DNA of 64,000 nt from Arthrobacter sp. (GTDB taxonomy: Bacteria; Actinomycetota; Actinomycetes; Actinomycetales; Micrococcaceae), in the NCBI GenBank assembly GCA_031277795.1, contig JAITLQ010000018.1:1-64000 (forward strand), read 5' to 3'. Position 1 is the first letter of the stretch. Each line of letters begins with the position of its first letter. A program made the position numbers and the translations under genes. Below the pieces are notes generated by a model. That model ran no database searches. It worked only from the letters and a program-made list of their open reading frames with translations, and had not been told where the DNA came from. Below, in pieces: positions 1-7,557 of this stretch.

Positions 1-64
1 TGACGTTCCCGTCAAGGCGGTCGTAGGCCTCGAAGAACACCCGCTTCAGCTCCGAAATAAGCAC
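1..64 (-). CDS. Possible 5' end of an unidentified gene running off the left edge
   Basis: On the minus strand a GTG at 62-64 opens a frame with no stop to the window edge, reading VLISELKRVFFEAYDRLDGNV. Third codon positions are mostly G or C, as in real genes here. An AAGGAG lies 11 nt upstream, inside the stem of the hairpin at 68-102. Only 21 codons are visible, so no family can be assigned. The plus strand is also open here, so this is tentative. Confidence 0.25.
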   Translation of the reverse strand, partial: MLISELKRVFFEAYDRLDGNV

Positions 65-67
65 GAT

Positions 68-102
68 CCCCGCAACTCCTTCAAATCGAAGGTGTTGCGG
101 GG
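68..102. terminator. Hairpin downstream of the Ig-like protein gene
   Basis: CCCCGCAAC and GTTGCGGGG pair around a second CCTTC/GAAGG stem, with one T-T mismatch and a 5-nt loop. It lies about 70 bp after the stop of the gene at 171-2126. There is no T-run, so Rho-independent termination is inferred from stem strength. It also overlaps the RBS of the possible gene at 1-64 and could hide it. Confidence 0.45.
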
Positions 103-170
103 ACCGCTAGAACCCGCCCTTCGGTGAGGGGCCCCATGCGTTGTGGCGTGCAAGCGGGCCTGCCGTGGCC

Positions 171-2126
171 TCAGACCACGCGAGCGGTCTTGGCCTGGAG
201 GGAGGCCGACTTGTAGCCCTGTTTGTTCAGGAACAAGCGGACGCTTACGTGCTTTCCGCGGTCAGCCTTGCCCAGCGTGTAGGTCGACCTCGTGGCGCCC
301 TTGATCTTCGTGTCGTTGCGATACCACTGGTAGGTCACGCGCATCCCCGGGGTGGCGGTCCCGCTGCGGCTGGCCGTGAGTTTGCTGCCCACCTTGGCCT
401 TGCCCTTGATGGTCAGCTTTCCCTTGGTCAGTGTCCCGTACCCAACATCCTTCGCGAGGAAGGCCGAGACGGAGGCAGTCGTGTAGTTCGTCTTGCCGAC
501 GGTGGCCTTGACGCCGACCCGTTGTCCCCAGTCCGCCCCGACCAGCGCGTAGCTCGCTGCCGTCGCGCCCTTGATGGGTGAGTTGTTCCGGTACCACTGG
601 TACTTCAGAGTTGCACCGCTAGTGCCACCGCCGGGAGCGACCGCGAGCTTCTGACCCACCACGGCCGTGCTGCGGTTGAGGGTGAGCTTGGGTGCAGCGA
701 TGAGGGCGGGGGCGACCTTGAAGCTCTGGGCTTTGACGGTGTTGCCGACGAAGGTCGCGGAGGTGGTGCTGGTGCTGCCTTGGAGCGTCTGGCCAACATC
801 CGCCAGTGAGACGGTGTAGCTCAAACCACTGCCGACCGTGGTCTTACCTCCGCGCACCCAGGAGTAGGCGACGGGGAGGCCGGAGGGCCACGGGTTGGCG
901 AGCGAAATTTTGGTACCGGGCCGGACCGTGCCGAGTTGTCCGGAGGCCGCATGCTGGCCCACGTAGCCCGTGCTATTGGCCAGGGTTGGCGTCTTCGCTC
1001 GGCCGATGGTGACGACCTCGGTGGCCGAGGTGGTGTTCCACGCTGACACGTTGCGGATGTAGACAAACCTACGGCCGATGTCGGACTCGGACGGGGTGAA
1101 GACTGGCTGCGCGAAGTACGCCTGCGCAGGCGAGAGGGGCGACGTGTAGCCAGTGACGCGCCCACTGTCGGTGACTTCGTACCAGGCACCGAGCCCGCGG
1201 TTTTCATTGGACGCCAACACGGCCCCGTCGCTCGCGCGGATCACCGAGTAGCCCAGGCCTTCACCGAAGGGGAAGGCGTCTCCCCGTGCGGCGAGCCTGC
1301 CGCGGCCCGCGAGTGGGTCGGTTGACGCTGTGGAGACGTTCGACAGTCGGGTGATGGTCGTGCCGTCGGCCCAGGTGCCGGTCACCTCGAGGGCGAAGCG
1401 CTCTCCCTCCGCGCTTGGGGTGTAGTTCGGTCCGGTGGCCAGGAGAGCACCGGCCTCGTCAAGCCAGCGTTGCTGCAGCTCGGCCCCCTGACCCCACTCC
1501 GCCAGCTCGGGATCTGCGGGCTGGCCGAGAGCAGACCGGGAGGGCAGTCGCGGGGCAGGTGCGTCGTGGGCACCGGCCGAGACGATGATGGTGCGAGACT
1601 GTTTCGAAGCGAGGGCCAGCGGGGTGGCCGCTCCTGGTTCGAAGCTCTGACGCTGGCTGAGTCCCGCCCCGGGGATGTTCACACTCGCCCCAACGATCCA
1701 CACCTGGCCTGCGGGCACTGCCCCGTTGACGGCAGTCAGATCAACCGGGACGCTGGCGCTCCAGGTTCCGTCTCCGTTGTCTACCGGTGTGACGCGCCCA
1801 GCGGTGACCGGGGCAAAGGCAAGCTGGGTGGCCGGGACGATCTCGGCGGCGTCTCGGGGCGCTCTCTTCACCGAGATGAATCCGGAGGTCAAAGTAAACG
1901 CGGAAGCGTTGTGGCAGGTCACGTGCAGCGTGGCTCGCGTAGGGGCGTCCATGGATAGAGCCGGCCCGAGCTCAAGCGTTGGCTGCAGATTGGGCTGGGT
2001 CCCCGTGGCTTCCGAGGTGACGCACGGTTGAGCAGCTGCAGCGAAAGCCGCGGGTGCCGCAGCGATGCTCACGAGGCTGGCACTGCCGAGCATGCCGATG
2101 AGGGTCAAGGACAGGGCCCTACGCAT
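171..2126 (-). CDS. Secreted protein with Ig-like repeats
   Basis: A 651-residue exported protein. Residues 1 to about 33 form a Sec signal peptide (Arg start, hydrophobic core, AAAPAAFAAAA cleavage region). The C-terminal third carries repeats of the bacterial Ig-like type seen in actinobacterial surface proteins, each with a YQWYRN core followed by IKGAT and D.G..V; clear copies lie near residues 505-550 and 595-640, and a weaker SWVRG copy near 425. The N-terminal half is not recognised. There is no LPXTG motif or C-terminal membrane helix, so release or non-covalent wall attachment is likely. The start has an AGGAG 6 nt upstream. A role in adhesion or envelope contact is inferred only from the Ig-like fold. 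Confidence 0.8.
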   Translation of the reverse strand: MRRALSLTLIGMLGSASLVSIAAAPAAFAAAAQPCVTSEATGTQPNLQPTLELGPALSMDAPTRATLHVTCHNASAFTLTSGFISVKRAPRDAAEIVPATQLAFAPVTAGRVTPVDNGDGTWSASVPVDLTAVNGAVPAGQVWIVGASVNIPGAGLSQRQSFEPGAATPLALASKQSRTIIVSAGAHDAPAPRLPSRSALGQPADPELAEWGQGAELQQRWLDEAGALLATGPNYTPSAEGERFALEVTGTWADGTTITRLSNVSTASTDPLAGRGRLAARGDAFPFGEGLGYSVIRASDGAVLASNENRGLGAWYEVTDSGRVTGYTSPLSPAQAYFAQPVFTPSESDIGRRFVYIRNVSAWNTTSATEVVTIGRAKTPTLANSTGYVGQHAASGQLGTVRPGTKISLANPWPSGLPVAYSWVRGGKTTVGSGLSYTVSLADVGQTLQGSTSTTSATFVGNTVKAQSFKVAPALIAAPKLTLNRSTAVVGQKLAVAPGGGTSGATLKYQWYRNNSPIKGATAASYALVGADWGQRVGVKATVGKTNYTTASVSAFLAKDVGYGTLTKGKLTIKGKAKVGSKLTASRSGTATPGMRVTYQWYRNDTKIKGATRSTYTLGKADRGKHVSVRLFLNKQGYKSASLQAKTARVV

Positions 2127-2234
2127 GAAGTTCTCCTAGTAACACGAGTGGACATCAGCCTATGCGGGCAACAGTGTGAGGAAACAGGAAACCGTGCTTC
2201 GGGGGCCGAGGAATCTTTGGTCGGATCTCTTGTC

Positions 2235-2261
2235 TTCATCTTCACCATTAGTAAAGATGAA
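2235..2261. promoter_or_regulatory. Inverted repeat at the start of the membrane protein/regulator pair
   Basis: TTCATCTT at 2235-2242 and AAGATGAA at 2254-2261 form a perfect 8-bp inverted repeat with an 11-nt spacer. It overlaps the proposed ATG at 2257. It fits an operator bound by a dimeric winged-helix protein, and the second gene of this pair encodes one. Autoregulation is inference. Confidence 0.4.
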
Positions 2262-2688
2262 CGTCATGGGGAACGCATCGGCACCACACATGAGCCCGGC
2301 ACTGCGCCGCGCCCAACGCTGGTATCCGCCGGCCATGGTCGCGGCCGGCCTGATCATGGCGGTCGGCATCATGCCCTGGGGCGGCGCGCCGGCAGGGCAG
2401 CACTGGCTGCCGCTTCTCGGATCCGCGGCCTTGCTCATCGTGCTCGCATGGTGGATGACCAGGCAACGGGTCATTCCCAAGAGCGGGGGCGCCTATCTCT
2501 CCGGCTCGGTGCTCGGGTTCATGGTGCTGCGGTTGCCCGTGTCCATGGCGGCCGAGGCTTGGGGCACCACGCCATGGCTCGGCGTGGTGGGCGCCTTGAT
2601 CTGCGCGGTCCCGTTCTTCGTCGTGGCCTGGGTGGTGGCCAGACGGTGGCGCCGCAGCGCCCGGACACCCTCCGAGGCGAGCGCGTGA
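2257..2688 (+). CDS. Small integral membrane protein
   Basis: About 143 residues with four predicted membrane helices: around YPPAMVAAGLIMAVGIMPW, HWLPLLGSAALLIVLAWWM, GAYLSGSVLGFMVLRLPV and WLGVVGALICAVPFFVVAWVV, followed by a basic C-terminus. The family is not recognised. The start is uncertain: ATG 2257, 2266 and 2290 all leave the helices intact and none has a strong RBS. Its stop overlaps the start of the downstream winged-helix gene (GTGA), so the two are translationally coupled. Membrane protein plus small regulator pairs of this kind are common in actinobacteria. Confidence 0.7.
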   Translation: MNVMGNASAPHMSPALRRAQRWYPPAMVAAGLIMAVGIMPWGGAPAGQHWLPLLGSAALLIVLAWWMTRQRVIPKSGGAYLSGSVLGFMVLRLPVSMAAEAWGTTPWLGVVGALICAVPFFVVAWVVARRWRRSARTPSEASA

Positions 2689-2969
2689 GCACGGAGCTGG
2701 ATCCGGTCATCCACTCGCCGGTTCGGTTGAGACTCCTCGGCCTCCTCAACGCCGTTGACTCGTTGGAGTTCGGCCTGGCCCGCGACGAGCTGGGGGTGAG
2801 CGATTCGACGCTCTCGCAGGCCGCCGCGGCACTCGAGCAGGCTGGGTATCTCAGGCCAACCAAGCGGCGGGTGGGCCGCTCCACCAAGACGTGGCTGTCC
2901 CTGACCGACGACGGCTTGGTGGCCCTGCGCGCCTACGTCGCGGCGATCCACGAGATCACGGGCCTCTGA
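2685..2969 (+). CDS. Winged-helix transcriptional regulator
   Basis: A 94-residue single-domain DNA-binding protein. IHSPVRLRLLGLL resembles helix 1 of ArsR/MarR-like winged helices. DELGVSDSTLSQAAAALEQAGYL is the helix-turn-helix with recognition helix, and RRVGRSTKTWLSLTDDG the beta wing. No effector domain or metal-binding cysteines are present. The GTG start overlaps the stop of the membrane protein gene by GTGA. The likely target is its own operon through the inverted repeat at 2235-2261 (inference). Confidence 0.82.
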   Translation: MSTELDPVIHSPVRLRLLGLLNAVDSLEFGLARDELGVSDSTLSQAAAALEQAGYLRPTKRRVGRSTKTWLSLTDDGLVALRAYVAAIHEITGL

Positions 2970-3009
2970 TTCCCGCGCAGGCGCGCCGCGCGGGGCTAGT
3001 CTCGGTTCC

Positions 3010-4008
3010 ATGAGCGCAACCCCCGCCGAGAATCCCAGCACCGCCGTCGTCATCGGGGCCGGGGTGATCGGCCTGAGCTGCGCGCTCGAGCTCGCTCGCG
3101 CCGGCTGGTCGGTGACGATCGTGGCGGAGGCCCCCGCCACCGACACGGTCTCCGGCGTGGCCGGCGGCATCTGGTTCCCCTACAAGGCCGAGGCCTCGCC
3201 GCGCGCCGAGCGCCTGCTCAAGACCTCCTTCGACCGCTTCGTCGAGCTCGCAAGCGACCAAGCCAGCGGCGTCGACCTCGTCGAGGGCCTCTGGGTCGAG
3301 CGCCTCCCCGGCACCGACCGTTCCTGGACCGCGAGCGCCCGCAACGTGCGCCGCGCCCCCGAGGGGGACGTCCCGCGCGGCGCCCGCGACGGAATCGTGG
3401 CGGAGCTGCCCATCATCGACATGCCCACCTTCCTCCCGTGGCTGGCCGTCCAGGCGGCCGCGGCCGGCGTCACCACGCTGGGGGCCAGCGTGGACAGCGT
3501 GACCCAAGCGCTCGACGTCGTGCGCTCGGCTTCCGGGGAAGCCCCGGCTCTCGCCGTGGTCGCCGCCGGGGCGGCGTCGGGTGCGCTGCTGGGGGACGAC
3601 GAGACGGGCTACCCCATCCGCGGGCAGGTCGTGAAGCTGGAGCAGGCGGGGATCACCCACTGGTACGTGGACGACGATCACGAGGACGGCATGATCTACG
3701 TGATCCCGCGCCGCCACGACGTGGTGGTCGGCGGAACGGCCGACGAGGGGCGGACCGACACCGCGTGGTCGGAAGAGACCGAGGCGGCCATCCTGCGCCG
3801 CGCCGTCGAGGCGTACCCGGCGCTGGCCGGCCTGGCCGTGAAGGAGCGGGCCGTGGGCCTGCGCCCGGCGCGCCCGGCCCTGCGCCTCGAAGAGGTGGCG
3901 GGGCAGCCCGTGAGGACGTTGGCCGCCTACGGGCACGGCGGAGCCGGCGTGACGCTGTGCTGGGGCACGGCCGAGGAGATCGTGAAGCTCGCGGGCCCGG
4001 CCGCCTGA
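3010..4008 (+). CDS. dao: D-amino-acid oxidase (FAD-dependent)
   Basis: A 332-residue member of the DAO flavoprotein family, oxidatively deaminating D-amino acids to 2-oxo acids, ammonia and H2O2. The N-terminus has the Rossmann FAD motif GAGVIGLSCALELARAG (about residues 17-33). GGIWFPYKAE follows near residue 55, and the C-terminus has RPARPALRLE and GHGGAGVTLCWGTA, as in bacterial and yeast DAAO. There is no signal peptide, so it is cytoplasmic. Start ATG 3010 leaves a 9-residue lead before the FAD strand. The gene converges with the MarR gene, which begins its stop codon on the next base. A role in turnover of cell-wall D-amino acids is inference. Confidence 0.88.
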   Translation: MSATPAENPSTAVVIGAGVIGLSCALELARAGWSVTIVAEAPATDTVSGVAGGIWFPYKAEASPRAERLLKTSFDRFVELASDQASGVDLVEGLWVERLPGTDRSWTASARNVRRAPEGDVPRGARDGIVAELPIIDMPTFLPWLAVQAAAAGVTTLGASVDSVTQALDVVRSASGEAPALAVVAAGAASGALLGDDETGYPIRGQVVKLEQAGITHWYVDDDHEDGMIYVIPRRHDVVVGGTADEGRTDTAWSEETEAAILRRAVEAYPALAGLAVKERAVGLRPARPALRLEEVAGQPVRTLAAYGHGGAGVTLCWGTAEEIVKLAGPAA

Positions 4009-4476
4009 CTAGGCCTGGGCCTCGAGCTCGTCCCAGTAGTCGCGGGAGACGGCGGTGACGCGGTCGAGCAGGCCGCGCAGGGCAGCGACGTCGTGCGGGT
4101 CAAGGCGCACCCCGACCGCGTCGGCCCAGGCCAGCTGGTCCTGGGTGACCGCGTCATTGACGGCGCGGCCGGCCGGGGTGGGGACCAGCAGTTTGGCGCG
4201 GGCGTGGGCCGGGTTCGGGGCCCACGCGGCAAGGTCGGCCGCCACGATGTCGTCCGCCACCCGCTGCACGCTCTGCCTGGCCAGGCCCAGCCCGCGGGCG
4301 ATGTCCGCGACCGACCGCGGCTGCGCGATCGCGGCACCCAGCACCTGCCAGCGCGCCGGCGTGAGCCCGTGCCGCTCAGCCACCGTGTCCGCCGCGTAGA
4401 GGAACTCGGCCTGCAACTCGGAGACGGGCAGGACCAGCGAGCTCAGGGAGCGGGCGGCGGGGGAGGGGGTGGTCAC
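4009..4476 (-). CDS. MarR-family transcriptional regulator
   Basis: About 155 residues from a GTG start preceded by AAAGG at 7 nt. The protein shows the MarR layout: an N-terminal dimerisation helix (LSSLVLPVSELQAEFLYAAD), winged helix with LTPARWQVLGAAI and SVADIARGLGLARQSVQRVADDIVAADL, wing region, then a long C-terminal dimerisation helix. MarR proteins are usually repressors released by small phenolic or lipophilic ligands; the ligand here is unknown. The palindrome at 4509-4535, 33 bp upstream of the start, is a likely self-operator. A longer reading frame exists upstream, but the GTG has the RBS and matches family length. Confidence 0.85.
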   Translation of the reverse strand: MTTPSPAARSLSSLVLPVSELQAEFLYAADTVAERHGLTPARWQVLGAAIAQPRSVADIARGLGLARQSVQRVADDIVAADLAAWAPNPAHARAKLLVPTPAGRAVNDAVTQDQLAWADAVGVRLDPHDVAALRGLLDRVTAVSRDYWDELEAQA

Positions 4477-4508
4477 GCGGGGCCTTTCAGGGGTGAAAAC
4501 GGTCGCAA

Positions 4509-4535
4509 CGACAGGTAGATGACAGTACCCTGTCG
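4509..4535. promoter_or_regulatory. Probable MarR operator palindrome
   Basis: CGACAGGTA at 4509-4517 and TACCCTGTCG at 4526-4535 form an inverted repeat with an 8-nt centre and one bulged base. It lies just upstream of the marR start, where MarR proteins usually bind to repress their own gene. Confidence 0.45.
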
Positions 4536-4580
4536 ATGATCCGTCGCGCGAATCGATGCCCGTGGGGCGACGCTGGCAGG

Positions 4581-5024
4581 TCAGCTCTCGCCGTCCTCGA
4601 AGATGAGGTGCGTCTGCGTGTCCACGACCTCGGGTAGCGCCTGCAGCACCTCGAACACCACGCGGCGCAGCGCCTCGTTGTTCTGCGCCCGCACGAGCAT
4701 GATGACGTCGAAGCTGCCTCCCACGAGCGCCACGTGGTGCACCTCGGGAATGGAGCGCAGCTGGCGTTGCAGCTCGCGCCACGAGTGCTGGCGCAGCTTC
4801 AGCGTGACGTAGGCGCTCGAAGCCAGGCCCATCGCCACGGGGTTCACCTTGACGGTGAACCCCGTGATAACGCCGCGCTCGCGCAGCTTGCTGATGCGCT
4901 GATAGGCGTGCGCACGCGAGACGTGGACGGCCGTGGCGATCGCGGACACGGAGGCGCGGCCGTCCCGCTGCAGGGCGGCGACGATGGCGCGGTCGGTGTC
5001 GTCGAGGGCGTCGGCCGGGGGCAT
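4581..5024 (-). CDS. Lrp/AsnC-family regulator
   Basis: A 147-residue Lrp/AsnC protein. The N-terminal AsnC helix-turn-helix spans LDDTDRAIVAALQRDGR, SAIATAVHVSRAHAYQRISKL and GVITGF. The C-terminal RAM domain (about residues 70-140) has the usual alpha-beta sandwich pattern, including GSFDVIMLV and VVDTQTHLIF. RAM domains sense amino acids and form octamers. The gene is divergent from a 2-oxoacid dehydrogenase operon, as the BkdR-type Lrp regulators of branched-chain ketoacid dehydrogenases are, so control of that operon in response to an amino acid is likely (inference). The ATG has AAGGAG at 6 nt. Confidence 0.9.
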   Translation of the reverse strand: MPPADALDDTDRAIVAALQRDGRASVSAIATAVHVSRAHAYQRISKLRERGVITGFTVKVNPVAMGLASSAYVTLKLRQHSWRELQRQLRSIPEVHHVALVGGSFDVIMLVRAQNNEALRRVVFEVLQALPEVVDTQTHLIFEDGES

Positions 5025-5138
5025 GGGGGCTCCTTCGCGTGGGGCAACAAGCTCACAGGGGTTTCCGCGAAGCGTCCAGGCGGGACGCGGCGGGAGCCCC
5101 CTTCATGGACATTCTGACTCGATTGGCCATCCGAACGC

Positions 5139-5180
5139 ACGTTTGATCTGCGCTTCCGCTCTCCGCTGGCGACAAAACGT
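5139..5180. promoter_or_regulatory. Inverted repeat in the lrp-E1alpha divergent region
   Basis: ACGTTT at 5139-5144 and AAACGT at 5175-5180 are inverted copies about three helical turns apart, centred between the two divergent starts. Lrp proteins often bind several weak sites across such a region. The imperfect palindrome GATTGGCCATC at 5121-5131 is a second candidate. Confidence 0.3.
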
Positions 5181-5202
5181 GCCGGGAGACCAGAATCGAG
5201 GC

Positions 5203-6408
5203 ATGACTGAGAACGTGAGCCACAGCACAACCGGGGAGGCCGAGCGCACGACGCCCGGCGTCTCGGAGGCCTGCCACCGCTTCGGCATCACGCTGGAGGA
5301 CTACCTCCTCCCGGCGCGCGGCCGCATCTCCATGATGGCCCCGGACGGCAGCCTGCTTCCCGCGGAGGAGCAGGGCACGGCGCCCGGCCACGAGTACCCG
5401 CGGCCCAGCAACGAACGCCTGCTCGAGGCCTACAAGCAGCTCGTGCGCGGCCGCCGCATCAACGACCAGAACGCCGCCCTGGTGCGCCAGGGCCGCATGG
5501 CCGTGTACCCCTCGAGCCACGGCCAGGAGGCCTGCCAGGTCACGGTGGCCATGGCCCTCGAGCAGCGCGACTGGCTCTTCCCCACCTACCGCGACACCGT
5601 GGCCGTCATCGCCCGCGGCGTCGACCCCAACGAGGTCATGACCTCCTTCCGCGGCGAGTGGCATCAGGGCTACGACCCCCACGAGCACCACACCTCGGTG
5701 GAGGCCACCCCGCTCACCACGCAACTCCTGCACGCCGTGGGTGTGGCGCACGCCGCCCGCCTGCGCGGCGAGGACACCGTGGTCATCGCCCTCTGTGGAG
5801 ACGGCGCCACGAGCGAGGGCGACTTCCACGAGGCGCTGAACTTCGCTGCCGTCTTCAACCTGCCCGTCATCTTCTTTGTGCAGAACAACGGCTACGCCAT
5901 TTCGGTCCCGCTGGCCTCCCAGTCGGTGGCCCCGTCCCTCGCCCACAAGGCCGTGGGTTACGGCATGGCGGGCGAGCGCGTGGACGGCAACGACACCATG
6001 GCCCTGCTCTCCGTCCTCGACCGCGCCGTGACCCTGGCCCGCGGCGGCTCCGGTCCCCTCCTCATCGAGGCGGAGACCTACCGCATGCAGGCCCACACCA
6101 ACGCGGACGACGACACGCGCTACCGCGAGTCGGAGGAGGTGGCGGCTTGGCGCGCCAAGGATCCGCTCCTGCGCCTGCGCGCCTACCTCGTCAACGAGGG
6201 CCTGCTCACCGAGGCGGAGGAGGAGCGCATCGCGGCCCAGGCAGAGGAGACGGCCTCCGCCCTCCGCGACGCCATGAATGCCGACATCACGCCGGATCCG
6301 CTGGAGCTCTTCGACTACGTCTTCACCGAGCCCACCCCGCAGCTGCGTGAGCAGCGCGCGCAGCTGGCCGACGAGCTGGCCCGCGATCAGGAAGCCGAGG
6401 AGGCCTGA
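5203..6408 (+). CDS. pdhA: 2-oxoacid dehydrogenase E1 component, alpha subunit
   Basis: A 401-residue ThDP-dependent subunit that decarboxylates pyruvate or a branched-chain 2-oxoacid and passes the acyl group to E2. The ThDP/Mg motif runs from GDGATSEGD (about residue 199) through NFAAVFNLPVIFFVQNNGYA. YPSSHGQEA and PTYRD match the E1alpha substrate side, and ETYRMQAHTNADD holds the phosphorylation-loop-like segment. Start ATG 5203 was chosen because the family begins with such a hydrophilic lead; upstream sequence is the divergent regulatory region. It overlaps nothing and is followed after 3 bp by E1beta. Sequence alone does not settle pyruvate versus branched-chain substrate; the Lrp neighbour favours the latter. 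Confidence 0.9.
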   Translation: MTENVSHSTTGEAERTTPGVSEACHRFGITLEDYLLPARGRISMMAPDGSLLPAEEQGTAPGHEYPRPSNERLLEAYKQLVRGRRINDQNAALVRQGRMAVYPSSHGQEACQVTVAMALEQRDWLFPTYRDTVAVIARGVDPNEVMTSFRGEWHQGYDPHEHHTSVEATPLTTQLLHAVGVAHAARLRGEDTVVIALCGDGATSEGDFHEALNFAAVFNLPVIFFVQNNGYAISVPLASQSVAPSLAHKAVGYGMAGERVDGNDTMALLSVLDRAVTLARGGSGPLLIEAETYRMQAHTNADDDTRYRESEEVAAWRAKDPLLRLRAYLVNEGLLTEAEEERIAAQAEETASALRDAMNADITPDPLELFDYVFTEPTPQLREQRAQLADELARDQEAEEA

Positions 6409-6411
6409 GCC

Positions 6412-7554
6412 ATGAGCACCACCCAGAACGAGCACCTTCACGCCGGCACGCCGGAGGCCAAGCAGGCCGACTTCGCCGGCGTCGGTTCCACCGCCCGCGG
6501 CGCCCACGTGGATCGCCCGGCCCCCGCCACGCACGTCGAGGCCCCGCCGGCCGGCCCTACGAGCTTTGCTGCGGCCCTCAACACGGCCATGGCCGATGCC
6601 ATGGCGGAGGACCCCACGGTGGTCGTCTTCGGCGAGGACGTGGGCAAGCTCGGCGGTGTCTTCCGCATCACCGACGGCCTGCAGGAGCGCTTCGGCAAGG
6701 ACCGCTGCTTCGATACCCCGCTTGCCGAGTCGGGCATCGCCGGCATGGCGATCGGCATGGCCATGAACGGCCTGCGCCCCGTCATCGAGATGCAATTCGA
6801 CGCCTTCGCTTACCCGAGCCTCGAGCAGATCTTCAGCCACATCGCCAAGATGCACAACCGCACCAAGGGCAAGGTCAAGCTCCCCATCACCATCCGCATC
6901 CCCTACGCCGGCGGCGTGGGCGGGGTGGAGCATCACTGCGATTCCTCCGAGGCCTACTACGCCCACACCCCGGGCCTGAAGGTCTTCACCCCGGCGGGCG
7001 TGGAGGACGCCTACCGCCTCTTGCGCGAGGCGATCGACTCGGACGATCCGGTGGTGGTCTTCGAACCGAAGAAGATGTACTGGTCGAAGGAGCAGGCGGA
7101 CCTCGGCGCCCTGCGCGCCGCGCACGGCACCGAGGCCGCCACCCGCACGGAGGGCTCGGCCCGCGTGCTCCGTGAGGGGAGCGACGCCACCCTCATCACC
7201 TACGGCCCCAGCGTCCCCACGGCGCTCAAGGCCGCCGAGGCGGCCGCGGAGGACGGCCTGAGCGTGGAGGTCCTCGACCTGTGCACCATCGTCCCGCTCG
7301 ACGACGCCGCCATCGAGGCGAGCGTGGCCAAGACGGGCCGCGCCATCGTCATCGCCGAGGCTTCCGGTTTCGCCTCCGTGGCGAGCGAACTCGTGGCCCG
7401 CACCCAGGAGCGCTGCTTCCACTCGCTCTCCTCGCCCGTGCTGCGCGTGACGGGCTTCGACATCCCGTTCCCCGCGCCCAAGTTGGAGCACCACCAGATC
7501 CCCTCGGTGGATCGCATCCTCGACACCCTCGACCGCCTCACCTGGGAGGACTAG
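6412..7554 (+). CDS. 2-oxoacid dehydrogenase E1 component, beta subunit
   Basis: A 380-residue transketolase-type beta subunit that completes the alpha2beta2 E1. FGEDVG near residue 74 carries the glutamate that activates ThDP. DTPLAESGIAGMAIGMAMNG, EMQFDAF and IRIPYAGGVGGVEHHCDSSEA are E1beta landmarks, and the C-terminal domain ends in FPAPKLEHHQIP. It has about 50 extra N-terminal residues, rich in Ala, Pro and His, compared with typical beta subunits; an internal start near the conserved core is possible. It sits 3 bp after E1alpha and 3 bp before E2, so the three genes form one operon. Confidence 0.9.
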   Translation: MSTTQNEHLHAGTPEAKQADFAGVGSTARGAHVDRPAPATHVEAPPAGPTSFAAALNTAMADAMAEDPTVVVFGEDVGKLGGVFRITDGLQERFGKDRCFDTPLAESGIAGMAIGMAMNGLRPVIEMQFDAFAYPSLEQIFSHIAKMHNRTKGKVKLPITIRIPYAGGVGGVEHHCDSSEAYYAHTPGLKVFTPAGVEDAYRLLREAIDSDDPVVVFEPKKMYWSKEQADLGALRAAHGTEAATRTEGSARVLREGSDATLITYGPSVPTALKAAEAAAEDGLSVEVLDLCTIVPLDDAAIEASVAKTGRAIVIAEASGFASVASELVARTQERCFHSLSSPVLRVTGFDIPFPAPKLEHHQIPSVDRILDTLDRLTWED

Positions 7555-7557
7555 GCC

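Noticed and set aside
2-127. Plus-strand frame at the left edge ending in LRGPLEPALR
   Set aside because: It would run through the hairpin at 68-102; the minus-strand frame has a start and RBS and looks slightly better, though neither is firm.
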